Shown piece after piece: positions 1 to 5,386 of a DNA stretch of 6,201 nt. Position 1 is the stretch's first letter. Every line of letters begins with the position of its first letter. A program made the translations under genes and the position numbers. The stretch is from an uncultured Opitutales bacterium (GTDB lineage: Bacteria > Verrucomicrobiota > Verrucomicrobiia > Opitutales > UBA2995). Under the pieces are notes generated by a model. It was not told where the DNA came from. It saw only the letters and a list, made by a program, of their open reading frames with translations, and ran no database searches. The stretch lies in the NCBI GenBank assembly GCA_937920335.1, contig CALGUT010000259.1, positions 1 to 6,201 on the forward strand. The letters run 5' to 3'.

Positions 1-121
1 GAAAGGGGTATGAGCCAAGTCAAGAAAGGAGGGTTGGCAAGTCAAAAGCTGGGTCACTTTGTTAGGTGCAATAAATACTTGGTTTTTCCGGGGGTTTTCC
101 TAAAGCTGTCGATCACCTTAA

Positions 122-1789
122 ATGATTCAGTTCCTAAGAATTCAAAACCTAGCCTTAATGACCGAGACTTCTCTGGACCTGGAGGCGGGATTCACGGTGG
201 TAACCGGTGAGACGGGGGCTGGGAAGTCTGTGTTACTTGGGGCGTTAAGTATGCTCGCGGGTAACCGGATCGATAAGACGATTATTCGTCAGGGGGAGTC
301 TGGGTGCGAAGTCGAAGCGGCGCTGTATTTTCCGAATGCCTCCAAGATCAATACATTTTTGAATGACAACGGTCTACCACCCTGCGAGGAAGATGTGCTG
401 TTACTGCGCCGGTCGATCAGTCGAACGAAGATGGGAAAGGTCTTTATTAACGGTAAACTCTGCACGCTGTCTCTGCTTTCTATGTTGGGTAAGCACTGGA
501 TCGATTTTCATGGTCCGGGTGAGCCGCAAAAGCTTTTTGACTGGCAGAATCAATTGGAGTTGCTCGATAGCTATGCAGGTTCCGCCATGGATATGGCGGT
601 CTATCAAGAATTATTTTCTGAGTGGAAATCTCTGTTACGGCAAAAGGAGGAGATTCAAAACAAGTCTCAGTTGTCTGAAGACGAACTATTTTATTATCAG
701 TCCCAGATGGAGCAGATTGACGCTGTGGATATTATTTCTGAAGCTGCAATCGAAGCGCTTGAGAGTGATTTTAGCGTTGCTAATCAGGCTGCTGAGCTGG
801 TTCAGCTTTTAGAACAAGTCGAAGAGGGGCTCGGTGGCGATGAGGGAGTGATTGGTAAACTGGGCAGGTTGGTAATGACAACTGGTCGGATTGCCAATAT
901 TGATAAGCGTACTGCGGAACTCGCAGTTCGTCTCAATCAAGCAGTGGTAGAATTGGATGATATCAATGCTGAGTTCTTTAACCTCCGTAGAAAGTCAGAT
1001 TTTAATGAGATGGAAATAGCCTCTTTCCAAGAGCGAATGGATAAGTGGCTAGAGGTTAGACGCAAGTTTGGTCCGAGCGTGAAGCAGGTTATGGCCAATC
1101 GTGAGCGCCTTTCCCTGCGTGTAGAAATGCAGGCGGATATCGAGGGAACGCTCGGTAAGCTGGATAATTTGATAAAGAGTAAAGAGAATGAGCTTCATGA
1201 AGCGGGTTCCAGGCTTCGGGCTAAGCGAGAAAAAGCCGCGACGAATCTGGCGAAAGAGACGGCTTCGTTACTCGATTCACTTGGTTTTAAGAAAGCCCGT
1301 TTTGATGTGATCGTGTATGCGGAGAATGCATTCCGTGAACATGGAAATTCTCGTTGTGAGTATGTGTTTTCCGCCAATCCCGGACAAGAGCCACTCCCAC
1401 TGAATAAGATCGCTTCGAGTGGAGAGACAGCCCGTGTGATGTTAGCACTCAAGACTCTGTTAGCGAAACTCGACGACACACCGGTATTGGTATTCGACGA
1501 AGTGGACGCAAACGTGGGCGGTGAAATTGGTACCGTAGTCGGCGAGCGTCTGGCTGAGTTATCCGGTAATCATCAGGTTTTTTGTGTGACCCACTTACCC
1601 CAAGTGGCTGCAAAGGGTAAACAACACTTTCTCGTTGAGAAGATTCAGACCGACGATGATACGAAGGTATCGATTGAGCCTATTCACGATGACGAAACGG
1701 CGCGACTTGGAGAACTGGCTCGGATGCTCGGTAGTAGGCGTTCTAAAGTCGCACGGACGCACGCGCGTGAGCTGCTTGGCGTTTCTTGA
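122..1789 (+). CDS. recN: DNA repair protein RecN (SMC-like ATPase)
   Basis: RecN is a cytoplasmic SMC-family ATPase that acts early in recombinational repair of double-strand breaks, holding DNA together and working with RecA. The 555-residue product matches the usual family length (E. coli about 553). The N-terminal ATPase half has the Walker A motif GETGAGKS at residues 29-36. A long helical, coiled-coil-prone middle runs from about 155 to 365. The C-terminal half carries the ABC signature ASSGETAR (431-438), Walker B VLVFDE (455-460), the D-loop VDANVGG (461-467) and the switch histidine in VTHLPQ (H491). Two motifs differ from proteobacterial RecN: ASGGELSR reads ASSGETAR, and the HGQHEH-type segment reads HGPGEP near residue 130. 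The ATG at 122 directly follows an in-frame TAA at 119-121, so no longer start is possible; no Shine-Dalgarno is visible. The secreted-protein gene follows after 31 bp on the same strand. Identification is secure. Confidence 0.97.
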   Translation: MIQFLRIQNLALMTETSLDLEAGFTVVTGETGAGKSVLLGALSMLAGNRIDKTIIRQGESGCEVEAALYFPNASKINTFLNDNGLPPCEEDVLLLRRSISRTKMGKVFINGKLCTLSLLSMLGKHWIDFHGPGEPQKLFDWQNQLELLDSYAGSAMDMAVYQELFSEWKSLLRQKEEIQNKSQLSEDELFYYQSQMEQIDAVDIISEAAIEALESDFSVANQAAELVQLLEQVEEGLGGDEGVIGKLGRLVMTTGRIANIDKRTAELAVRLNQAVVELDDINAEFFNLRRKSDFNEMEIASFQERMDKWLEVRRKFGPSVKQVMANRERLSLRVEMQADIEGTLGKLDNLIKSKENELHEAGSRLRAKREKAATNLAKETASLLDSLGFKKARFDVIVYAENAFREHGNSRCEYVFSANPGQEPLPLNKIASSGETARVMLALKTLLAKLDDTPVLVFDEVDANVGGEIGTVVGERLAELSGNHQVFCVTHLPQVAAKGKQHFLVEKIQTDDDTKVSIEPIHDDETARLGELARMLGSRRSKVARTHARELLGVS

Positions 1790-1820
1790 CCTTCCAGCAA
1801 TCGGTGTCGATACTCGTTGA

Positions 1821-2498
1821 ATGGTCCGAGTTTCTGTTTTGGTAGTGTGTATTTTTTGTGTGAGTGCGCTTTCGGCGCAACGGCGTGGCGGATTGCCCGC
1901 GCACATCGTCAAACCTAACATGGCAGATACCGTTAAGCTGAACGTCTATGCTGACAACTGGTTCAAGCTTTACATTAACGGTAAGCTCGTCGCGATCGAT
2001 TCTATCGAATTCATGCCTCACAACATAGTCTCGGTCGATGTCCTTCCGGAATTTCCGATGACGATTGCAGTGATGGCGCGCGACAATGCAGATGCTATTA
2101 CCGGGAAAGAGTATGAGCATGTGCAAATCGGTGACGGCGGGTTTATTTTGAAGCTTGGCGATGACGTTATGAGTAGTCCTGACTGGAAGGCGAAGTGCTT
2201 TTTCTTTGGCCCGATGGAAGGAGAGAAGGAAGTTGTCAGGCATGTCCCGATTCCAGATGACTGGTTTACCATCGATTTCGACGACCGTGATTGGGGCTTG
2301 GTGACGGTTTATGAAGAATCCGTAGTAAGGCCTCCGTCAGTCTTCAGGGATTATGATTTTGGTGGTGCGAGCTTCGTTTGGACATCGGACTTGGATCTAC
2401 ACAATACGGTGATTTTTCGAACGACTATCGAAAACCCGGAATGGGAAGCCCGTTGGAATACGGGAACGCCTGCTAGACGGATTGAGGATCTAAAGTAG
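1821..2498 (+). CDS. Secreted protein of unknown function, probable beta-sandwich (galactose-binding-like) fold
   Basis: I do not recognise a named family. The 225-residue product begins with a typical Sec signal peptide: one Arg at position 3, a hydrophobic core over residues 4-17, and a likely cleavage after ALSA at residue 19. There is no proper lipobox, so export to the periplasm or outside is more likely than a lipoprotein. The mature part is rich in alternating hydrophobic strands and aromatics, including ADNWFKLYINGK (44-55), FDDRDWG (153-159) and DLHNTVIFRTT (192-202). Segments of the type 'aDNwF-lYvNGk' and 'fDDs-W' occur in galactose-binding-like jelly-roll modules of secreted carbohydrate-active proteins, so a binding role for a carbohydrate or surface ligand is my inference. 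It lies 31 bp after recN with no terminator between, suggesting read-through transcription, and converges on ychF 22 bp downstream. No Shine-Dalgarno precedes the ATG at 1821. The gene itself is well supported; its function is not. Confidence 0.85.
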   Translation: MVRVSVLVVCIFCVSALSAQRRGGLPAHIVKPNMADTVKLNVYADNWFKLYINGKLVAIDSIEFMPHNIVSVDVLPEFPMTIAVMARDNADAITGKEYEHVQIGDGGFILKLGDDVMSSPDWKAKCFFFGPMEGEKEVVRHVPIPDDWFTIDFDDRDWGLVTVYEESVVRPPSVFRDYDFGGASFVWTSDLDLHNTVIFRTTIENPEWEARWNTGTPARRIEDLK

Positions 2499-2520
2499 TT
2501 ATCGGATCCGGTTCATCGTT

Positions 2521-3624
2521 CTAAGTATTAAAACGGAACACCGTTACATCTCCGTCCTGAAAGATATAGTCTTTTCCTTCTAGCCTGTAGCGGCCAGCTT
2601 CCCGGGCAGCTTGAGTACTTCCTGCCGCAACCAGATCTTCGTAAGAAACGACCTCGGCCTTTATGAATCCTTTTTCAAAGTCTGTATGAATGGCTGCAGC
2701 GGCTTGAGGTGCCTTGGTATTGTGAGTAATGGTCCACGCACGAGCTTCCTTTTCGCCAGCCGTAAAGTAGGTCATGAGACCCAACAAACTATAGGCAGAG
2801 CGAATAAGATTGGAGACCCCAGAGTCTGTGACGCCGAAGTCGGATAAGAATTCTTTGCCTTCCTCCTCGCTGAGATCGATAAGCTCAGATTCCAGCCGCG
2901 CACTAATCGACACGCACTCTGCGCCGTGATGTTCCGCTGCGTAATCTTTTACTTTTTTGACGTAAGGATTGGCGTCTGGGTCCAGTAAATCATCTTCCGC
3001 TACATTGGCGGCAAATAGGGTTGGCTTGGATGAAAGCAAAAAGAACTGGTTGAGAACGACCTTCTCATCGTCGTTCATGGGGAGGGTGAGAGCCGGTTTA
3101 CCTTCATTGAGATGGGGGATTAATTTCTCAATAAGCTCCACTTCTGCCTGGGCCTCTTTGTCGCCACCTCGAGCCATCTTTGTGGATTTGTGAAGTTTTT
3201 TTTCTGCCGAAGCGATATCGGCTAAGATCAATTCGGCGTTAATGATCTCAATATCTCGAATGGGATCGACGCCACCCATAGTATGAATGATGTCATCGTC
3301 GTCAAAGCACCTGACCACCTGGATGATCGCGTCACATTCACGAATGTTTGCTAGAAATTGGTTACCGAGGCCTTCACCTTCGCTGGCACCTTTGACTAGC
3401 CCTGCGATATCTTTGAATTCGATGGCCGCCGGGATGATAACGTTGGTATTTGCGATCTTTGAGAGCACCTGGAGGCGCTCATCTGGTACCTGAACAACAC
3501 CCACATTTGGCTCAATCGTACAGAAGGGATAATTAGCAGATTCCGCTTTTCGCGTGCGAGTTACTGCATTGAATAAGGTTGATTTACCGACATTCGGTAG
3601 TCCGACGATTCCTGCTTGAAGCAT
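2521..3624 (-). CDS. ychF: Redox-regulated ATPase YchF (Obg-family, OLA1-like)
   Basis: YchF is a universally conserved P-loop protein of the Obg subfamily that hydrolyses ATP rather than GTP. It associates with ribosomes and is linked to stress and redox responses. The 367-residue product matches the family length (E. coli 363). G1 is GLPNVGKS (residues 8-15), the G3 region DIAGLVKGASEGEG starts at residue 72, and the NKxD base-specificity motif is replaced by NVAE (207-210), as expected for an ATP-preferring YchF (E. coli has NVNE). A helical, coiled-coil-like segment spans about 128-175. The C-terminal TGS domain (about 283-366) starts at TYFTAGEKEARAWT and ends DYIFQDGDVTVFRFN. I chose the ATG at 3624 because homologues begin a few residues before GIVGLPNVGKST. 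An in-frame TTG at 3720 would add 32 residues that look nothing like the family. No Shine-Dalgarno precedes the ATG. It is divergent from rpsP. Confidence 0.97.
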   Translation of the reverse strand: MLQAGIVGLPNVGKSTLFNAVTRTRKAESANYPFCTIEPNVGVVQVPDERLQVLSKIANTNVIIPAAIEFKDIAGLVKGASEGEGLGNQFLANIRECDAIIQVVRCFDDDDIIHTMGGVDPIRDIEIINAELILADIASAEKKLHKSTKMARGGDKEAQAEVELIEKLIPHLNEGKPALTLPMNDDEKVVLNQFFLLSSKPTLFAANVAEDDLLDPDANPYVKKVKDYAAEHHGAECVSISARLESELIDLSEEEGKEFLSDFGVTDSGVSNLIRSAYSLLGLMTYFTAGEKEARAWTITHNTKAPQAAAAIHTDFEKGFIKAEVVSYEDLVAAGSTQAAREAGRYRLEGKDYIFQDGDVTVFRFNT

Positions 3625-3681
3625 GTTTTGCGGTTTTAGATGGTGAAAATGGGTCGAAAATGAAGCGGATGAGCAAGAAAC

Positions 3682-3734
3682 GCCCGATTGCCAAAGACAA
3701 TCACAAAGTTGTATTGACAAGCAATCGTGCGGGC
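3682..3734. other. Imperfect inverted repeat (possible hairpin) between ychF and rpsP
   Basis: The 10-nt arm 3682-3691 (gcccgattgc) pairs with 3721-3734 (gcaatcgtgcgggc), with a 4-nt bulge in the right arm. After a small internal loop, 3698-3705 pairs with 3710-3716 as CAAT/ATTG plus ACA/TGT, with one bulged C and a 4-nt loop (3706-3709). Transcribed toward ychF it would lie in that gene's 5' leader. Transcribed toward rpsP it would matter only if the start site is upstream, because the candidate -35 hexamer lies within it. It overlaps the 11-codon minus-strand frame almost exactly. Its role is unknown and it could be fortuitous. Confidence 0.4.
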
Positions 3735-3736
3735 AT
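3701..3736 (-). CDS. Candidate 11-codon leader ORF upstream of ychF
   Basis: On the minus strand an AAGGAG sequence (3747-3752) stands 10 nt before an ATG at 3736-3734, which opens an 11-codon frame reading MPARLLVNTTL and closing with TGA at 3703-3701. This is the only well-placed strong Shine-Dalgarno in the window, while ychF itself (start 77 nt further on) has none. It might be a leader peptide whose translation affects the overlapping hairpin, or chance: the AAGGAG arises simply because the plus strand here is pyrimidine-rich. There is no run of a single regulatory amino acid. Low confidence. Confidence 0.2.
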   Translation of the reverse strand: MPARLLVNTTL

Positions 3737-3742
3737 TGTTTT
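3714..3742 (+). promoter_or_regulatory. Possible sigma70-type promoter of the rpsP operon
   Basis: A perfect -35 hexamer TTGACA lies at 3714-3719, 59 bp before the rpsP start. At 17-bp spacing the -10 position (3737-3742) reads TGTTTT, which matches TATAAT at only three of six places, so the assignment rests mainly on the -35 element and the location in the only upstream non-coding gap. The predicted transcript would start near 3749 and give a short leader of about 30 nt. Confidence 0.3.
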
Positions 3743-3757
3743 CTTTCTCCTTTTCTT
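3737..3757 (+). promoter_or_regulatory. Pyrimidine-rich tract in the rpsP leader or promoter region
   Basis: Twenty of the 21 bases at 3737-3757 are C or T. The tract ends 21 nt before the rpsP ATG, and no Shine-Dalgarno sequence lies between them. If transcribed, a U-rich leader could be a ribosomal protein S1 landing site or unstructured ribosome standby region. That is inference from its position only. Confidence 0.3.
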
Positions 3758-3778
3758 AAAACCTATTTCTGAAAACAC

Positions 3779-4192
3779 ATGGCACTTCGCATTAAACTAG
3801 CTCGTGGCGGTTCTGCCCACAACCCCGTCTACCGTATTGTGGTAGGGGAAGCTCGCGCTAAGCGTGATGGCAAATTTGTAGAGTGGATTGGTACCTATTC
3901 TCCCAAAGCGGCCCGCGGTCAGTTGAGAATCAAGCTGGATCGTGCGGATTACTGGGTGGGCGTTGGAGCTAAACCAACAGATACTGTTCGCTCGCTTATC
4001 AACAAAGCTCGTCGTGAGCCTGCAGAAGAAGAAGCTCCTGTAGCTGAAGAGGTTGCTGCTCCTGTTGAGGCAGAAGCTGTTGCTGAAGAAGCTCCGGCGG
4101 TTGAGGAAGCTCCAGAAAAAGTTGCTGAAGCAGCGGTTGAAGAAGAAGCTCCCGCAGCAGAAGAAACCGACGAAGAAAAGAAGGACGCCTAG
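3779..4192 (+). CDS. rpsP: 30S ribosomal protein S16 with acidic Ala/Glu-rich C-terminal extension
   Basis: S16 is a primary or secondary binding protein of the 30S body that stabilises 16S rRNA folding. Residues 1-80 are a complete S16 domain: the N-terminal family signature is LRIKLARGGS (3-12), followed by NPVYRIVV (15-22), the conserved EWIGTYSP (35-42) and ADYWVGVGAKPTDTV (56-70). Typical S16 proteins end near residue 80-90. This one carries about 57 further residues (81-137) made almost only of Glu (20) and Ala (18) with some Pro and Val, giving a net charge near -19, and ends EEKKDA. The tail is probably disordered and solvent-exposed; extended S16 proteins occur in several phyla. The ATG at 3779 gives the canonical MALRIKL start; no Shine-Dalgarno is present. 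It is the first gene of the operon, with trmD starting 40 bp downstream and no rimM between them. Confidence 0.97.
   Translation: MALRIKLARGGSAHNPVYRIVVGEARAKRDGKFVEWIGTYSPKAARGQLRIKLDRADYWVGVGAKPTDTVRSLINKARREPAEEEAPVAEEVAAPVEAEAVAEEAPAVEEAPEKVAEAAVEEEAPAAEETDEEKKDA
4019..4189 (+). repeat. Low-complexity GAA/GCT-rich segment encoding the S16 tail
   Basis: This stretch is an irregular mixture of short repeated units such as GAAGAAGAAGCTCC, GCTGAAGAAG and GTTGAGGAAGCTCC, encoding variants of the peptide EEAPV/AEEA. The units are not exact tandem copies, which suggests old slippage or duplication followed by drift, still in frame. The same composition removes stop codons from the +3 frame, which is why the trmD frame appears open upstream to 4053. 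Confidence 0.6.
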
Positions 4193-4214
4193 TTTAAGCG
4201 TTTTTGGATTCGAA

Positions 4215-4230
4215 TACCGGATCCGCGGTA
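4215..4230 (+). promoter_or_regulatory. Hairpin immediately before the trmD start codon
   Basis: TACCG (4215-4219) pairs perfectly with CGGTA (4226-4230) around a 6-nt loop, leaving two bases before the trmD ATG at 4233. It occupies the position where a Shine-Dalgarno would be. As RNA it could limit ribosome access to trmD while leaving rpsP translation unaffected. In E. coli TrmD is made at far lower levels than its operon partners, so a translational brake here is plausible. There is no poly-U tract, so it is not a terminator. Confidence 0.45.
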
Positions 4231-4232
4231 CT

Positions 4233-4940
4233 ATGGAAACTGCGCTCAAAATAGACTTATTGACGCTGTTTCCAGGAATGGCCACTGGATACCTCGAAGA
4301 AAGTATGATTGGTCGCGCCATCAAACATGGTTTGCTGTCAATCGATGTACACGACATCCGTAAATGGGCAAAAGGTCGGCACAGAGAAACTGATGATCGT
4401 CCGTTCGGTGGTGGCGCCGGAATGGTCATGAAGCCCGAACCTCTGTTTGCAGCCATCGAAAGTGTGAAACGAGAAGCCTCTACTGTAATTTATTTAGCCC
4501 CGGATGGCGAAAAGCTGACCCAGCCTTTGGCCCAGGAACTCAGCAGAGAAAAGCACCTGGTGTTTCTAAGTGGTCATTATGAGGGAATCGACCAACGAGT
4601 GAGGGATTGTTTGGTCGATCGTGAGGTGAGCATCGGCGATTATGTACTCACAAATGGGACCATTGCGGCGTGCGTAGTTATCGATGCTTTAGCCCGTTAT
4701 ATACCGGGTGTTTTGGGCGAAGAAAAATCATTGACGCAAGATTCCTTCACAGCCAGTCTCCTCACTTTTCCCCAATTTACGCGTCCTGCAGAGTTCCGCG
4801 GAATGCAAGTTCCAGAGGTGCTGCTCTCTGGAAATCATGCGGAAATTGAAGCGTGGCGACTCGCGCAGCGGAAAGAGAACACGCAGATAAGAAGACCCGA
4901 TATAATTTCTAAAGATCCGAATCATGAATCTAATCATTAA
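4233..4940 (+). CDS. trmD: tRNA (guanine-N1-)-methyltransferase TrmD
   Basis: TrmD transfers a methyl group from S-adenosylmethionine to N1 of G37, next to the anticodon of tRNAs reading CUN, CCN and CGG codons, which prevents +1 frameshifting; it acts as a dimer of the SPOUT trefoil-knot class. The 235-residue product fits the family length. It begins with the typical KIDLLTLFP (6-14) and has FGGGAGMVM (58-66), LSGHYEGID (112-120), the knot segment SIGDYVLTNG (133-142), IPGVLG (157-162), the catalytic aspartate in QDSF (D170, matching E. coli D169) and the C-terminal VPEVLLSGNHAEIEAWR. The usual knot reading is SIGDYVLTGGELP; here it is TNGTIA, so one glycine of the cofactor loop is Asn. I chose ATG 4233 because the frame's upstream extension to 4053 reads through the S16 tail. 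The gene overlaps rplS by 17 bp. Confidence 0.97.
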   Translation: METALKIDLLTLFPGMATGYLEESMIGRAIKHGLLSIDVHDIRKWAKGRHRETDDRPFGGGAGMVMKPEPLFAAIESVKREASTVIYLAPDGEKLTQPLAQELSREKHLVFLSGHYEGIDQRVRDCLVDREVSIGDYVLTNGTIAACVVIDALARYIPGVLGEEKSLTQDSFTASLLTFPQFTRPAEFRGMQVPEVLLSGNHAEIEAWRLAQRKENTQIRRPDIISKDPNHESNH

Positions 4941-5289
4941 CGAACTCACCAAAGACGCTATCCGCACTGATCTTGCTCCTTTTAAGGTAGGTGATGGAGT
5001 GCGAGTTCACCTTAAAATCCAGGAAGCTGGAAAAGAGCGTATCCAGGTATTTGCTGGAATCGTGATCGCACGTAAAGGAAGTGGGATTCACGAAACCTTT
5101 ACTGTTCGTCGCATCTCTTTCGGTGAAGGTGTAGAAAAGGTATTTCCGGTAAACGCTCCCACGATCGATAAGATCGAAGGCGATCGCGAAAGTATAACCC
5201 GTCGTGCACGGTTGTATTACATTCGCGACCGTATTGGTAAGGAAGCAACGAAGGTTAAGGAACGTCGCCTCATTGAAGGTCGTCGCTAG
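4924..5289 (+). CDS. rplS: 50S ribosomal protein L19
   Basis: L19 sits at the 30S-50S interface, contributing to intersubunit bridges near L14. The 121-residue product is close to the family length (115-120). It opens with MNLIINELTKDAIR and shows the conserved core FKVGDGVRVHLKI (20-32), RIQVFAGIVIARKGSGI (39-55), the TFTVRRISFGEGVEKVFP stretch (58-75) and the C-terminal family signature around RARLYYIRDRIGK (94-106). The last 15 residues are strongly basic, as expected for rRNA binding. The ATG at 4924 lies inside the end of trmD (17-bp overlap, different frame), which suggests translational coupling; only a weak AAAG lies about 10 nt upstream. It is the last gene of the operon, with the terminator 24 bp after its stop. 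Confidence 0.97.
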   Translation: MNLIINELTKDAIRTDLAPFKVGDGVRVHLKIQEAGKERIQVFAGIVIARKGSGIHETFTVRRISFGEGVEKVFPVNAPTIDKIEGDRESITRRARLYYIRDRIGKEATKVKERRLIEGRR

Positions 5290-5312
5290 TTTGGCCCGAT
5301 TCAGATAATTTG

Positions 5313-5344
5313 AAAAAGCCCGTTCTTATTGAGCGGGCTTTTTT
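5313..5344 (+). terminator. Intrinsic terminator of the rpsP-trmD-rplS operon
   Basis: AAAAAGCCCG (5313-5322) pairs perfectly with CGGGCTTTTT (5334-5343). Three further inner pairs (T-G, T-A, C-G) leave a 5-nt loop at 5326-5330. The GC-rich core followed by a run of six T is a textbook rho-independent terminator. The matching A-tract on the left arm means it could also act on transcripts from the other strand. It separates the translation operon from the sulfatase-maturase gene. Confidence 0.93.
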
Positions 5345-5386
5345 GTGTTTTCAAACGGTCGCTATGCCTATTGTGTATCGAGACTT

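Noticed and set aside
1..121. Possible gene end or promoter upstream of recN, including an AAAGGAGGG at 25-33
   Set aside because: All three plus-strand frames are short or closed (stops at 11-13, 63-65; the third runs only into recN out of frame). The AAAGGAGGG has no ATG at proper spacing; the nearest start-like codon is a TTG one base away. TAAATA at 72-77 has no matching -35.
1821..1877. Lipoprotein signal in the secreted protein
   Set aside because: The cysteines at residues 10 and 13 lie inside the hydrophobic core and lack Gly/Ala/Ser at -1; cleavage after ALSA at residue 19 fits signal peptidase I better.
2499..2520. CGGATCCG palindrome between the secreted-protein gene and ychF as a bidirectional terminator
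   Set aside because: Only a 4-bp self-complement with no loop and no T-run; too weak to call.
3625..3720. N-terminal extension of ychF from a TTG at 3720 (32 extra residues)
   Set aside because: The extra residues are Cys/Ser/His-rich and unlike any YchF N-terminus; homologues begin just before GIVGLPNVGKS, which matches ATG 3624.
3661..3800. Plus-strand Lys-rich frame reading MKRMSKKRPIAKDN through the intergenic region
   Set aside because: It runs into the rpsP start out of frame, has no Shine-Dalgarno, resembles no known small ribosomal protein, and overlaps the likely promoter.
4053..4232. Upstream extension of the trmD frame to 4053
   Set aside because: It is the out-of-frame reading of the S16 Glu/Ala tail, giving Leu/Lys-only low complexity; TrmD homologues start at the METALKIDLLTLFP position.
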